64,000 nt of DNA from Chrysogorgia sp. JL179-B06 (taxonomy: Eukaryota; Cnidaria; Anthozoa; Scleralcyonacea; Chrysogorgiidae): positions 906,001-970,000 of the forward strand of contig JAYKKM010000080.1 in assembly GCA_035772405.1 (NCBI GenBank), written 5' to 3'. Position 1 is the first letter of the stretch. Every line of letters starts with the position of its first letter. Positions 37,829 through 48,345 of this stretch are shown in pieces. The notes beneath the pieces were generated by a model, which had not been told where the DNA came from, did not search any database, and saw only the letters and a program-made list of their open reading frames with translations. A program made the translations under genes and the position numbers.

Positions 37829-38841
37829 ATTTTTGTGAGTGTTTGTTTCACTCTCCAAGATCTACTAGAAAAGCATCGGATGTTTGTCCCGTACCGAAGC
37901 CGCACTACGGCACATAATGGGTGACCCGCGTACGATCTAACAGGCGTAAACCCTTTTCCCCCGGATTGGTTTGTGGACGAGAGTGCACAAGCCGGTAAAA
38001 GCGTGCTAATATAGAATGGTATTTAAAATGATTGTTTCATTACTATACTTACTTCCATTTTCCACACACACGATTAACTTTTAACGATAGAAGCCCTCCA
38101 CTCCCCAGCAATCTTGAAATAAATCAAGACTCCAGCCCTTGTGACACTGGACGGCGGGTTAAAAGGTGGAGGCTAAAACAGAAATGATGTTCAAAGTTCA
38201 GGGTCGTGGACACATGTGGCGTTCTGGGAATATTACTTCTAAGAACAGGAAGTGAAAGTACAAATTTTTACATATTTATTTGTGTGGAAAATGGAAGTAA
38301 GTATAGTAATGAAACAATCATTTTAAATACCATTCTATATTAGCACGCTTTTACCGGCTTGTGCACTCTCGTCCACAAACCAATCCGGGGGAAAAGGGTT
38401 TACGCCTGTTAGAATCGTACGCGGGTCACCCATTATGTGCCGTAGTGCGGCTTCGGTACGGGACAAACATCCGATGCTTTTCTAGTAGATCTTGGAGAGT
38501 GAAACAAACACTCACAAAAATATCGATATATATATGCTCGCTCAGTTTACTTTGCTTGAGCACTCTAGTGGACAACATAAATAAATATGTAAAAATTTGT
38601 ACTTTCACTTCCTGTTCTTAGAAGTAATATTCCCAGAACGCCACATGTGTCCACGACCCTGAACTTTGAACATCATTTCTGTTTTAGCCTCCACCTTTTA
38701 ACCCGCCGTCCAGTGTCACAAGGGCTGGAGTCTTGATTTATTTCAAGATTGCTGGGGAGTGGAGGGCTTCTATCGTTAAAAGTTAATCGTGTGTGTGGAA
38801 AATGGAAGTAAGTATAGTAATGAAACAATCATTTTAAATAC

Positions 38842-38848
<7 letters not shown>
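37823..38848. mobile_element. Nested inverted repeats X-Y-X'-Y'-X (Penelope-like termini suspected)
   Basis: Segment X (37823-38070) is repeated inverted at 38281-38530. Segment Y (38070-38280) is repeated inverted at about 38585-38797, and a short X piece follows (38797-38848). The outer link TTGCTTGAGCACTCTAGTGG carries GAGCACTCTA, a terminal motif also seen at 43780 and 41940 in Penelope-like ends. TA tracts flank it. No coding sequence. Confidence 0.6.

Positions 38849-38890
<42 letters not shown>
38844..38890. repeat. (TA)n microsatellite
   Basis: Separates the X-Y repeat from the P2 terminus. Confidence 0.9.
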
Positions 38891-38891
<1 letters not shown>

Positions 38892-39029
38892 GTGTAGGTT
38901 TGGTCTACGAAATGCAAAGAGTGCTCAACAACATATAGTTAGAGCAAATAATAGTTAGGCAGTCACTGCCTGAAGATTCTTTTACAGATGAAACAAGTTG
39001 TAGCAGACCAGTTTTGAGGTAAGCGAAAA

Positions 39030-39032
<3 letters not shown>
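38891..39032 (+). mobile_element. Penelope-like family P2 terminal fragment
   Basis: Bounded on both sides by (TA)n. It begins CGTGTAGGTTTGGTCTACGA and contains GAGTGCTCAAC and a hammerhead core. A second P2 fragment is a palindrome at 41234-41422. No protein part remains. Confidence 0.65.
38966..39006 (+). ncRNA. Hammerhead ribozyme motif, family P2
   Basis: Stem I CTGC (38966-38969) pairs with GCAG (39003-39006). The core CTGAAGA (38970-38976) is followed by a short stem II (TCT/AGA, closed by a T-T mismatch) and GAA (38990-38992). Stem III ACAA pairs with TTGT around one G. The cleavage triplet would be GUA, after 39002. The weak points are stem II and the one-base loop of stem III. Confidence 0.55.

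Positions 39033-39100
<68 letters not shown>
39033..39100. repeat. (TA)n microsatellite
   Basis: About 34 TA units following the P2 fragment. Confidence 0.9.
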
Positions 39101-39103
<3 letters not shown>

Positions 39104-40059
39104 AAACTTTACCCTAGACCATCCAGGTAGTGCATGGGCGTGGGTAAGATCTGAAAAACTATTTAATGCATTGCAACGGAACTTTTACTATTTTTACAGG
39201 TGGATATGTATAATACAGTTTGTGAGTAAATTTAAATAACAACGAATTTAAACATCTTTTCCTTTCTTTGTGAAAACATTTTCGACAAAGACGCTTTCAT
39301 GTCATTGGGTGAAGAATCTTTGGAGGAGATGGTGAAGGCAGATGTATAGTGTATTACTGCATCGTCATCAACATGCCTGTTACATCTGTTCTAGATGCAA
39401 CTAGGTTGCCTATGCGTATGGATGTGCTCGTAGGCCTATTGGGCATGTTGAAAATAGACATGTTGTGTTAGGTGCAAATACGCAACCATTGGGTTAAAAT
39501 TCGCCTGGCCAAGTTGAGCTGGGGAAAAGGAAACTTTAACATTTAATTTTTTAGAAAATATAAATCTACCCAATTCTACACTATTCCCCGATTGGTGCTA
39601 AAAGCACATTTTATTGTGTACATTTTCTTATTTGAAGCTTATTTTGAAACTTTCAAAACCCAATTTTTAAGTAGTAGTTAAAACATGAGCGGCTGATACA
39701 ATGGACTTGTAAAATGAGTAGAATATATAATACATACTTTGTTTGGAAGTTGTAGAAACGGTACAAACAAATTATTTTAATATTAATTATGTTTTATCCT
39801 GTGTTAAAGATGCTGATTAAATATTAATTTCTTTTGAATTTTCGTCATGAATTATTAATGAATTTTACAAATTGGGTTTAAAAATCAATACAAATTATAT
39901 TTCGTCGGTATACATGGTATTACAATTTAATAACAAGACATATCGGGGAATCAGTGATTAAATGTCCGTCAAGCCTCGAGAGGATAATTTGTGAAAGTCC
40001 ATCGGACCTATGGGCCTTCAGGTACATTTAATAACTAATTTACCTGATGTCATGGTATT
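39101..40059. other. AT-rich sequence, no gene recognised
   Basis: No significant frame, RNA gene or repeat structure was recognised. Confidence 0.5.
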
Positions 40060-41105
40060 ACTTATAATAACATAACGTGGAATGACAGACAGTTTTCTTT
40101 AGAAATCGTGTCACGTCCTTGATTAACCTCTTCCAAAAGCCGCCCAACCAAGGGACCCTTTCTACCATAAATTTCCACACGATGTAGTTGGTAGGTAGAC
40201 GACGTGTTAGTGTTACTTCTTCTGAATGTAATATCACTTGAATTTGCTGAGAGATTCAAAGTTATGGTATTGCATGATATAAGTGCACATTTCTGCTACC
40301 CTTTCTGTTTGTCATGAATAGGACGGAATGCGCTTAAAATAACTGTACACTCAAGCCTTGTGTCAGCTTTAAATGCAGCGCCCGCGTGTGTCTTAAGCAA
40401 ACAAATGTCTTGGCGCTTTCTAGATCAGGCGATGTGGTAGTGCCTTTATCTCAGCGAATATACAAAAGGCTGCAAAATCCAGCTCCGTATACGAAAATGA
40501 GGTGATGTTGACACTCTTTCGGCGCGGGCGGATCCGCGGTGACGGTGGAGAATAGTATGGAGGGCCTTCCAGCCTTCGAAAATTGAAACATTGCTTCAAA
40601 TTTCGTTTAACGGCTTCTCTGCCTCGCAAGATCCAAAACCTTTCTCGAAGAGATGCTAATATGTGCCGAATTCCGCTGTGCCTATTTTGCTCATGGACAT
40701 TTTGCATAACTAGATTGCAGGATAAGTGATGCTTTGATAGCAGCAACATCCGGTTCTTGTAAGTTCCATGATGATTACATTGTTAATTCTCCCTTTATGT
40801 ATTAATAATCATGAATCAGGATTGGTCTCGATGTTTGGTGGTATGTTGCTCTGCAAATCGGTTCTCTTGTGTTCTTTAACGTTTTAAACAAATCGTAGAA
40901 CATATTCTGTGATTCGTAGTAACCGCTTTAAGCTTGTCGCGACGAACCTGTACTGTATAGTGGTCGATGCTGACGAGGGAACGTGTGATGTTCTTAGAGC
41001 ATTTGACGATTTTTTCCAGGGCTCCGGGCTGGTTTTGGGATATCTCGATTCACTGGATCTACCGGTCACTTACATCCGGGACGAAATTCTAGACCTTTCC
41101 ACCAC
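40060..41105 (-). pseudogene. Decayed BEL/Pao retrotransposon pol fragment (integrase region)
   Basis: Read on the minus strand from 41105 down. First comes a stretch with SLKRLLRITEYVLRFV, typical of the region before BEL/Pao integrase. Then follows the zinc-binding part NRHSGIRHILASLRERFWIL and GREAVKRNLKQC (about 40690-40590), the start of the catalytic core FSYTELDFA (about 40490), and TRALHLKLTQGLSVQLF (about 40350). A C-terminal remnant YGRKGPLVGRLLEEV may lie at about 40150. Several stops and frameshifts break it; gag, protease, RT and LTRs are missing. It is cut at 41110 by a TA tract. Family call is from motif memory, fairly sure for 40440-40749. Confidence 0.7.
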
Positions 41106-41111
41106 GTCATT

Positions 41112-41114
<3 letters not shown>

Positions 41115-41153
<39 letters not shown>

Positions 41154-41158
41154 CAGGT

Positions 41159-41233
<75 letters not shown>
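41115..41233. repeat. (TA)n microsatellite, interrupted
   Basis: Two TA tracts split by ACAGGTATACA at about 41152. Confidence 0.9.
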
Positions 41234-41894
<661 letters not shown>

Positions 41895-41929
41895 TATGTT
41901 GATAAAAATTATCAGGTTCAAAGTCATAT

Positions 41930-42170
41930 GCATAGGATAGAGTGCTCAATGCGTAAACGCAGAGCGAAATAACAAACAAAGTGAAAACACTGATTACTTC
42001 ATTGAAGTTTATTCACAACAAACTTGTTTCGTATGACAATCCGAAGCTTGCCACACTCACTTGCCACATTCACCTGATGAGTGTGGCAAGCTTCAATCGG
42101 ATTGTCATACGAAACAAGTTTGTTGTGAATAAACTTCAATGAAGTAATCAGTGTTTTCACTTTGTTTGTT
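41930..42170. mobile_element. Palindromic Penelope-like family P3 terminal fragment
   Basis: Left arm (about 41970-42055) and right arm (about 42088-42170) are inverted copies containing ACAAACAAAGTGAAAACACT, TTCATTGAAGTTTATTCACA and TACGAAACAAGTTTGTTG. The left border has AGAGTGCTCAAT. The centre holds the intact ribozyme core. A related fragment is at 43670-43790. Confidence 0.7.
42068..42130 (+). ncRNA. Hammerhead ribozyme, family P3 (best-formed in window)
   Basis: Stem I ATTCAC (42068-42073) pairs perfectly with GTGAAT (42125-42130). The core CTGATGA is at 42074-42080. Stem II GTGTGGCAA pairs with TTGTCATAC over 9 pairs, G-U wobbles included. GAA is at 42111-42113. Stem III ACA/TGT closes a 4-base loop. 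The cleavage triplet is GUU, after 42124. All invariant hammerhead core bases are present. Such ribozymes are known in the terminal repeats of Penelope-like retroelements. No test of activity is possible here. Confidence 0.8.
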
Positions 42171-42194
42171 ATATATATATATATATATATATAT

Positions 42195-42455
42195 AAAAGT
42201 AGAGTGCTGCGTAGACAGTGTTTTGAATATATAGCAAAGTGAAAAGGTGGTAAACTGGCAAGAATTTAGTGACGAGATACTGACGTTTCGAGCGGAGCCC
42301 TTCATCAGAGTAAGACGAGATGAAATAAAATAAATAGGGTTTATATATATGCCAAAAGGGTGTCACAGGTAGAAAGTAGCCAATCAAATACACGGGAAAT
42401 AAACTAACTAATAATTAATGAGATGGGAAAAGTTAAATCATTAGCTATTTTTACA
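42195..42455 (-). mobile_element. Penelope-like family P1, 5'-truncated copy
   Basis: Reverse complement of 44970-45222: it shares AGTAGAGTGCTGCGTAGACA, CACCTTTT, the hammerhead, ATATATGCCAAAAGGGTGTC and CAATCAAATACACGGG. Only the non-coding 3' part is left. It abuts a short (TA)n on its terminal side. Confidence 0.75.
42276..42314 (-). ncRNA. Hammerhead motif, family P1 (minus strand)
   Basis: On the minus strand TACT, CTGATGA, AGGGCTCCGCTC, GAAACGTC, AGTA. Stem I is TACT/AGTA, stem II is GGGC/GCTC with one extra A before it, and stem III is the minimal palindrome ACGT. Such two-base-pair stem III hammerheads are thought to work as dimers. Confidence 0.65.
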
Positions 42456-43520
42456 GTCGATCAATAAGCAGACTGAGGAGGTCGTTGTATTTGTCCGATC
42501 TTTCCGAAATAGATAGTATCCAGGGATAGAAACAGAAGCATCTGGCACATTTGGGGACAACCATGTGTCAGTTATGCAAATTGCATTGACATTATTCAAT
42601 TCGGCAATTAAACCCTAACAGACCATCAACCACATGCAGGTATATGCTTGACAATGTTTTGTAGTTGTTTATAGGACCTGTTTATATGGAAACAAGTTAC
42701 TTGGTGTTTATATTGGAGTCTATATAGTTACTTGTTTAGAAAATTTCTCCCCAGTCTTGTTATATATTAATTACATATATTATCAACTCACCGGCAATCA
42801 GAAGATACAGTTTCTATTCCTGTCTGGGAATCAGAATATTTTTTTTGAGGATATGAGCTTGACGATCGTCTATGTATCGTCTGATTATTATTATTTCCAT
42901 TATCACAATTATTATTATCACATATCTTTGATGTTATAAAGAGACACTATAATTTTCGATTTAAAACATGGTACGTTTTGGGTTTCATGAAAACCAGAAG
43001 TAGTACCATACTTGCAAAAGCATGAAGTGTATTTGTTCCATTATCAAATTGTTGTGTGCAGTTTTAAAAGTGCAGTTCTGTTTTTTTCCCACGTAATCTC
43101 GGGCATACCATAGTGCAGTTTTACCAAATGATTATGGCATCATTATTATATATATTTTTTCAGTTACCAGTATTTTTATTAGTAGAAGTTTTAGTTATAT
43201 AGAGAAGGATTGCAAGTGGATTGCATTTGGATTGCTAATAAAGCTATCACTATATGTAATCATAGTTGGTCAATCAAGATATGGTCAATGAGATATGGTC
43301 TGGAAACTTGGCAAACTTCAAAACGGTTAACAAATGATCTGCGATTAATGTCAGGCTGTACCTCACCCTGGATAAATCCTTTGTTTTAGGTTTATTACTC
43401 AAGCTACCTGTTGTAGCACCGAGTCTAGGTTTTGTTAGTCTTTCTGTGTTATTTTCCTTTCATGTTGCGATAATGGCTGACTCAGCAGTTATAACCCTAT
43501 TGTATATAGTTCCCTGCGCA
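42456..43520. other. AT-rich sequence, no gene recognised
   Basis: Scattered short frames only; no domains, RNA genes or clear repeats were recognised. Confidence 0.5.
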
Positions 43521-43800
43521 GGCTAAAGTAGCCCGAGTTAACGCCTAGCGGGCGTCTTGTTATTACATAATTTTCCACACTTGTAACACGATCCATGCAC
43601 GACATAAACAACATGACGTTACATATCAACCAAACATCTCAAATATACTGAAATAACACCAGACGCAACATTCACCTGATGAGAGTGGTAAGCTTCGCAC
43701 TTGCCATACGAAACAAATTTGTCAGGAATAAAGTTCTTATGAGTAACTCAAACTTGTGTTTTCATGTGGCTTCGCCATTGAGCACTCTACCCGTATGTAC
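43521..43800 (+). mobile_element. Penelope-like family P3 terminal fragment
   Basis: Contains GCAACATTCACCTGATGAGA and ends with CATTGAGCACTCTACCCG, matching the P3 terminus at 41930-42170 in reverse order. The left boundary is uncertain. No coding part was recognised. Confidence 0.5.
43670..43730 (+). ncRNA. Hammerhead motif, family P3, second copy
   Basis: CTGATGA (43676-43682), a long stem II (GTGGTAAG against CTTGCCAT, with wobbles), GAA (43710-43712), stem III ACAAA/TTTGT and a GUC cleavage triplet ending at 43723. Stem I ATTCAC/AGGAAT has two mismatches next to the core, so it may be weakened. Confidence 0.6.
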
Positions 43801-43823
43801 TCGATACTAGTTATCAACACATT

Positions 43824-43824
<1 letters not shown>

Positions 43825-43904
<80 letters not shown>

Positions 43905-43905
43905 T
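43825..43905. repeat. (CT)n and (TA)n microsatellites
   Basis: About 30 CT units followed by about eight TA units. Confidence 0.95.
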
Positions 43906-44098
43906 CAAATAAAACTCTTAACATTAAAAACTTTATTGCAGACCAACGTTTCGGGGTGCAAGTAAACCTATTTATATACAATTCTCAAAGTTCATTAAAA
44001 ATTCTAATTAAGTAAAATCATTTAAGTTGAGTCCATGCGGAACGAATGAATTCAGTTTGTATGCCCAAAATCCTTCTCTTTTTACAGGTTTATATATA
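43906..44098 (-). mobile_element. Penelope-like family P7 3' fragment
   Basis: On the minus strand the last codons of a GIY-YIG domain are readable: KREGFWAYKLNSFVPHGLN (about 44090-44025), followed by a stop and a non-coding tail with CCCCGAAACGTTGGTCTGCA. No CTGANGA partner was found upstream, so no ribozyme is called. The element is otherwise lost. Confidence 0.6.
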
Positions 44099-44165
44099 TG
44101 ATATATATAATACTACAGTATATACGTATAGTATACGTCTAAAGTCAAAAGTGTACTGTATAATA

Positions 44166-44169
<4 letters not shown>

Positions 44170-44197
<28 letters not shown>
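44170..44197. repeat. (TA)n microsatellite
   Basis: Left flank of the P1 element; the right flank is the tract at 45223-45290. Confidence 0.85.
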
Positions 44198-44199
<2 letters not shown>

Positions 44200-44265
44200 C
44201 AAAGTGAAAAGGTGGTAAACTGCCAAGAATTTAGTGACGAGATACTGACGTTTCGAGCGGAGCCC

Positions 44266-44791
44266 TTAGCCATTTTCACCGATAACCCTTTGGTATCTTT
44301 TCGCCGTAATAAAAACATTCGTGACTCCTTAGTATACAGTGCCCTTAAACTAAATACCTCGGCACCAGCGGGAATATTTTCATGCGGCTGTTCCCGTTGC
44401 AACACATGCCCTTTTCTCAATCCCACTACAGTTATTACTGCCCCCAAATTCAACCACATAATCCATCATACTTTTTCATGCACGTCCAACCAACATCATT
44501 TATTACATTTCTTGCATGCGATAAATACCCTAGAATCTACATCGGTGAAACTGGGCGACGCCTTTCAGACAGGTTTGCTGAACATCTTCGTTCCGTGAGG
44601 AACAATTATGTTGACAAAGCTGTAGCCCGCCATTTCAACAGCTCTAACCATTTGGTTTCAGACATGAAAGTCTGTGCCATCCTTCCCATCTCAGGTGGTA
44701 ACGATAACCGCAAACGGCAGGAGAAGCGTCTCATTTTTAAACTTGGCACCACACATCCTCTTGGTCTTAACGAACGTTTTTCTTTTATTTA
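44266..44791 (+). pseudogene. P1 C-terminal coding region: linker and GIY-YIG endonuclease, frameshifted
   Basis: The first frame (about 44266-44500) reads PLVSFRRNKNIRDSLVYSAL, then a Cys-rich linker FSCGCSRCNTCPF, the usual bridge between RT and endonuclease in Penelope-like proteins. A frameshift near 44500-44530 moves the reading to IYIGETGRRLSDRFAEHLRS, then HFNSSNHLVSDMKV and RQEKRLIFKLGTTHPLGLNE, ending at a stop after RFSFI. The YIG motif, the following Arg residues and the late Glu region are recognisable. The RT is missing. The product would nick target DNA for insertion; this copy is broken. Confidence 0.8.
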
Positions 44792-45103
44792 ATTTCCTAC
44801 AAGTTTTTTGTTATTTTAATTTGCTTGGAACTTTTTTATTATTAGCTTATGCACTTTCATTCCTTTTCAAGTTTTTGTTTCTTACTGCTTTACTATCGCC
44901 CAATCCCCTTAATATTGGACCTGTCATTTCTCCCGCCCCCTCAGTCTGTTTGCTGATCTACTGTTAAAAATAGCAAATGATTTAACTTTTCGCATGTCAT
45001 TAATCATTAGTTTGTTTAACTCCCGTGCATTTGATTGGCTACTTTCTACTTGTGACACCCTTTTGGCATATATATAAGCCCTATTTATTTTATTTCATCT
45101 CGT

Positions 45104-45142
45104 CTTACTCTGATGAAGGGCTCCGCTCGAAATGTCAGTATC
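45104..45142 (+). ncRNA. Hammerhead motif, family P1 (plus strand)
   Basis: TACT (45106-45109), CTGATGA (45110-45116), GGGC/GCTC stem II, GAA (45129-45131), ATGTC and AGTA. Stem III is AUGU instead of ACGU, which weakens pairing. Confidence 0.6.
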
Positions 45143-45219
45143 TCGTCACTAAAGTTCTTGGCAGTTTACCACCTTTTCACTTTGCTATATATTCAAAACA
45201 CTGTCTACGCAGCACTTTA

Positions 45220-45222
<3 letters not shown>

Positions 45223-45290
<68 letters not shown>
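45223..45290. repeat. (TA)n microsatellite
   Basis: About 34 TA units between the P1 and P4 termini. Confidence 0.9.
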
Positions 45291-45293
<3 letters not shown>

Positions 45294-46205
45294 TTGAAGA
45301 AAATGACAAAGAGCAAGAAAACTTCTGACCAGTCCAGATAAATGTTTAAAATATTTCGAACATTCGTTCTTCTTCAGTTAAAATATAAGAATAATATATG
45401 GCACAAAGTGCCCTATATATACATAATATACAATAAAAATTTACATAAATTTACTTAAAAATGATCCTAGTAATAATTAACATGACATGTATTTAATGCG
45501 TTTCTTTGAACGGTATTCGCATCTTTTGTTTAACCCTAATGGCTGTAAAGTACGCAATTGTGCTGTCCAATAAGCCTCTCTGGCTAATAGAAGTTCTTCA
45601 ACATTGTCTTTATTTAAAATAGCTTCAATTACTATAAACTCAAAATCCCCTAAGACATGAGGAGTTTTATTAAAATGTGTGGCAACCTCACAGGTATTTT
45701 TACCGGTAACCATTGCCGATTTATGATTGCGAAATCGAACTTTAAATTGGTTATTAGTGGATCCCACATACTGCAATTTGCATTTCTTACAAGAAACTAA
45801 ATATATCACCCCAGATCAGAGGAAGTACAAGAAAGCGCCTGCTTCATCTTATAAAAGCGGCCGGTGGCATAACTAGTAAAATTTTCAGCTTCTGCCAAAT
45901 AATTTTTACATAGGTCACATTTCTTTATACATTTAAAAACATCCTAACTTAACCGAGTTATCTCCAGTATCGTAGGCCTTTTTCCTAAACTTAGAAGGCG
46001 CTAATATATCCTTCAAATTCTTCGTTCTCCTATAGGCAGGTATGATGGACTTAGGCGGAAATATATCTCTTAACAACGGCGACGATTCTAATAAATTCAC
46101 GTTTCTCTTAATAATTTTGCCGATGTCTGGAAGTCTGGGGTTATAATCTAATACTAACGGAAACATCATCGTTTAGGAGCATCATCGTTTTGGTCTGCCT
46201 GTTCT
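45291..46205 (-). mobile_element. Penelope-like retroelement P4, 5'-truncated
   Basis: Minus strand. Coding remnants run from about 46195 to 45480, followed by a non-coding tail and a terminus with GACAAAGAGCAAGAAAACTT next to (TA)n. A hammerhead-like remnant (CTGAAGA at 45371-45377 reversed, GAA at 45355-45357) has a GAAC/GTTC stem II but no convincing stem I. P5 shares the terminal GACAAAGAGCAA motif (46714). Confidence 0.75.
45477..46195 (-). pseudogene. P4 RT C-terminus and GIY-YIG endonuclease remnant
   Basis: From 46169 down it reads RLPDIGKIIKRNVNLLES and RTKNLKDILAPSKF, the conserved RT-to-endonuclease linker of Penelope-like proteins. After a stop near 45935 a shifted frame continues with KKCDLCKNYL and a second break near 45815. 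From about 45809 it reads IYLVSCKKCKLQYVGSTNNQ, then FKVRFRNHKSAM, ATHFNKTPH and LLLAREAYWTAQLRTLQPLG, ending in a stop. GIY is IYL, YIG is YVG; the downstream Arg, His and Glu positions are present. The endonuclease half is largely intact, but the whole is disrupted. Confidence 0.8.
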
Positions 46206-46215
46206 TTTTTAAATT

Positions 46216-46218
<3 letters not shown>

Positions 46219-46261
<43 letters not shown>
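46219..46261. repeat. (TA)n microsatellite
   Basis: Separates P4 from the P8 palindrome. Confidence 0.9.
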
Positions 46262-46712
<451 letters not shown>

Positions 46713-47483
46713 AACGACAAAGAGCAAAACCCGCCTCGGCCAATTCAACATCTATAGATTACAAAATAACAGGCCACGACCCAAAACCAACTATAAACCA
46801 ATTTAATAAATAAATAAATTTTCGACTGCATGTGACAGCCTTCGTCAGAAAATGAAATACAATCTAAAGTTCCTTTATATATAAACATAATATTGAATAA
46901 ATTAAACTAACTAATAAATAATTATGCGTGAATAGAACAAATACCAACAATAGTACTAAACAGTATAAAGAAACTATTGTTGTACAAAATCATGATCGCA
47001 ATTAAGACCTCCCCGATTGGTCAACAAAGCACCAATCCAAAAATTCTCGCATTCTCTAAGACTGTCATGCCTCTGATCAATCAACATAAATTTTAATGCC
47101 GAATGATCAACACCATGACAGTCCGAAAAGTGATTAACAGTACTGCGTTTTCTACGTTTATGCTTTATGTGCGATTTGTAATTTGTAAGTCGGCTCTTAA
47201 AATTGACAGTAGAACCTATCCCCTGCAAACCACAAGCCACACATTCTGCGAGATATACCACATTAGCTGAACTACATGAAAGGGATTTCCTGATCTTGTA
47301 AACTTTCCCAGTATTGGCTGAACGAAAAGTGCTACCGGTAATAAGAAAGTTATTACAGCAATCACAACGCTTAGCTGAACACTTATAACAGCCCAGCGCA
47401 TCTTGATTATTGGTGTTCTTATACGGATTAGAAGGTGCTAAAAGCTCTTTTAAATTAGCATTCCGTTTATACGTAAACCGAAT
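46713..47483 (-). mobile_element. Penelope-like retroelement P5, minus-strand half of a head-to-head pair
   Basis: Runs from the inverted junction at about 47483 to the terminus at 46713 next to (TA)n. It contains an open endonuclease region (46974-47480), then a 3' part with a hammerhead-like remnant: CTGACGA reversed at 46842-46848, stem II GGCTG/CAGTC, then GAAAATTT. Stem III and the cleavage site are not clear. Confidence 0.75.
46974..47480 (-). CDS. P5 GIY-YIG endonuclease domain (partial protein, open)
   Basis: Minus strand, about 168 codons without a stop. It begins within the linker NANLKELLAPSNPYKN, then GCYKCSAKRCDCCNNF, TFRSANTGKVYKIRKSLSC, VVYLAECVACGLQGIGSTV, NFKSRLTNYKSHIKHKRR, VNHFSDCHGVDHSALKFMLI and LRECENFWIGALL, ending QQ-stop. 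GIY appears as VYL and YIG as GIG; Arg, His and Glu follow in the usual order. It is the only endonuclease in the window with no visible frameshift, but it lacks its RT and start codon, so it is a fragment. The plus-strand partner at 48346-48745 is the same region with changes. Confidence 0.75.
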   Translation of the reverse strand, partial: RFTYKRNANLKELLAPSNPYKNTNNQDALGCYKCSAKRCDCCNNFLITGSTFRSANTGKVYKIRKSLSCSSANVVYLAECVACGLQGIGSTVNFKSRLTNYKSHIKHKRRKRSTVNHFSDCHGVDHSALKFMLIDQRHDSLRECENFWIGALLTNRGGLNCDHDFVQQ

Positions 47484-47493
47484 AGTAGAAAGG

Positions 47494-48345
47494 AGTAGAA
47501 AGAGTACGTCGTAAGTTAGTCGAATTTTCGGATAGGTTTGATGTACCTGTTGAATGTATTATCGAGGCTTTAGAAATCTGTCTTAAGAGAAATTGTTCGG
47601 CTTTTCGCGGACAATTTTGGTTGCAAAAAAATGGTACAGCTATGGGACCTAACAATTCTTGTTCCTATGCCGATATTGTCGCGGAACATATAGATAAGAA
47701 GGTGCTAGAATCTAAAGATATGTATCCCATGAGTTGAGATCTTGGTTTAGATTTCGGGATGACACGTTTGGGCTTTGGCGTGGTACAGTGTTGCGGCTTA
47801 ATGCATTTTTTAGTACTTTCATGAATTCATTTGATTCTTATTTACAATTTACGATGGATGTTGGGGGTAGTTCTTTGCATTTTTTGGATCTTTCTATTTC
47901 CATATCTAATAATTGTTTGAAAACATCGGTGTATAGTAAGCCTACTGACCCACATATATATCTTAATGCAAATTCGTGTCATCCTGGTTCGCAAATACGT
48001 GGTATTGCCAAGGGTGTAGCTTTGAGATTACGTAGGATATATGTTCTAATGAGGATGATTTTAAGGTTAAGAGTAAGGAATATATTAGTTATTTAATCGA
48101 GTGTGGCCATGATGAAACACATGTCAAAGATAAGTTTAAGGAAGTTGCAGATAAGACTCGGGAAGATGCTCGAAAGAGTAGAAAGAAGGTTGAGGGTGGG
48201 TATTGCGTGTTTAGTGTTAAATATAATCCCAGAGCGCCTGATATTCAAAAAAGTTTTAAGAAACATCGATCTATTATTGATGGTGATACACGGGCCAAGT
48301 CTATTTTACCTGAAAAGGCGATTCGGTTTACGTATATAAACGGAA
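47494..48345 (+). pseudogene. P5 reverse transcriptase fragment, frameshifted
   Basis: Frame one (47494-47738) includes RNCSAFRGQFWLQKNGTAMG, the Penelope RT motif with GTAMG, and SCSYADIVAEH. A one-base shift near 47733 leads to SWFRFRDDTFGLWRG, whose DD pair is the catalytic motif, then LQFTMDVGGSSLHFLDLSIS, VYSKPTDPHIYLN and SCHPGSQIRGIAKGVALRLR. Another shift near 48045 leads to EYISYLIECGHDE, YCVFSVKYNPRAPDIQKSFK and the linker. The N-terminal RT motifs are absent. In life this copies element RNA at the nicked target. Confidence 0.8.

Larger units (their letters stand above)
44198..45222 (+). mobile_element. Penelope-like retroelement P1, 5'-truncated, between TA tracts
   Basis: The left end (44198-44268) is an inverted copy of the element's own terminus, AGCAAAGTGAAAAGGTGG to GAGCGGAGCCCTTA. 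It joins directly to coding sequence (44269-44791), then a non-coding 3' part with a hammerhead (45104-45142) and the terminus ACTGTCTACGCAGCACTTTA. Both sides are (TA)n. Truncated copies with an inverted terminal piece are typical of Penelope-like elements. Confidence 0.8.

Noticed and set aside
38340..38480. tRNA-derived SINE in segment X
   Set aside because: GTGCCGTAGTGCGG and GGCTTCGGTACGG only loosely resemble A and B boxes; spacing and conserved bases do not fit.
44198..44268. Hammerhead in the inverted left end of P1
   Set aside because: The sequence is cut at GGAGCCCTTA, before the CTGATGA half, so the core is incomplete.
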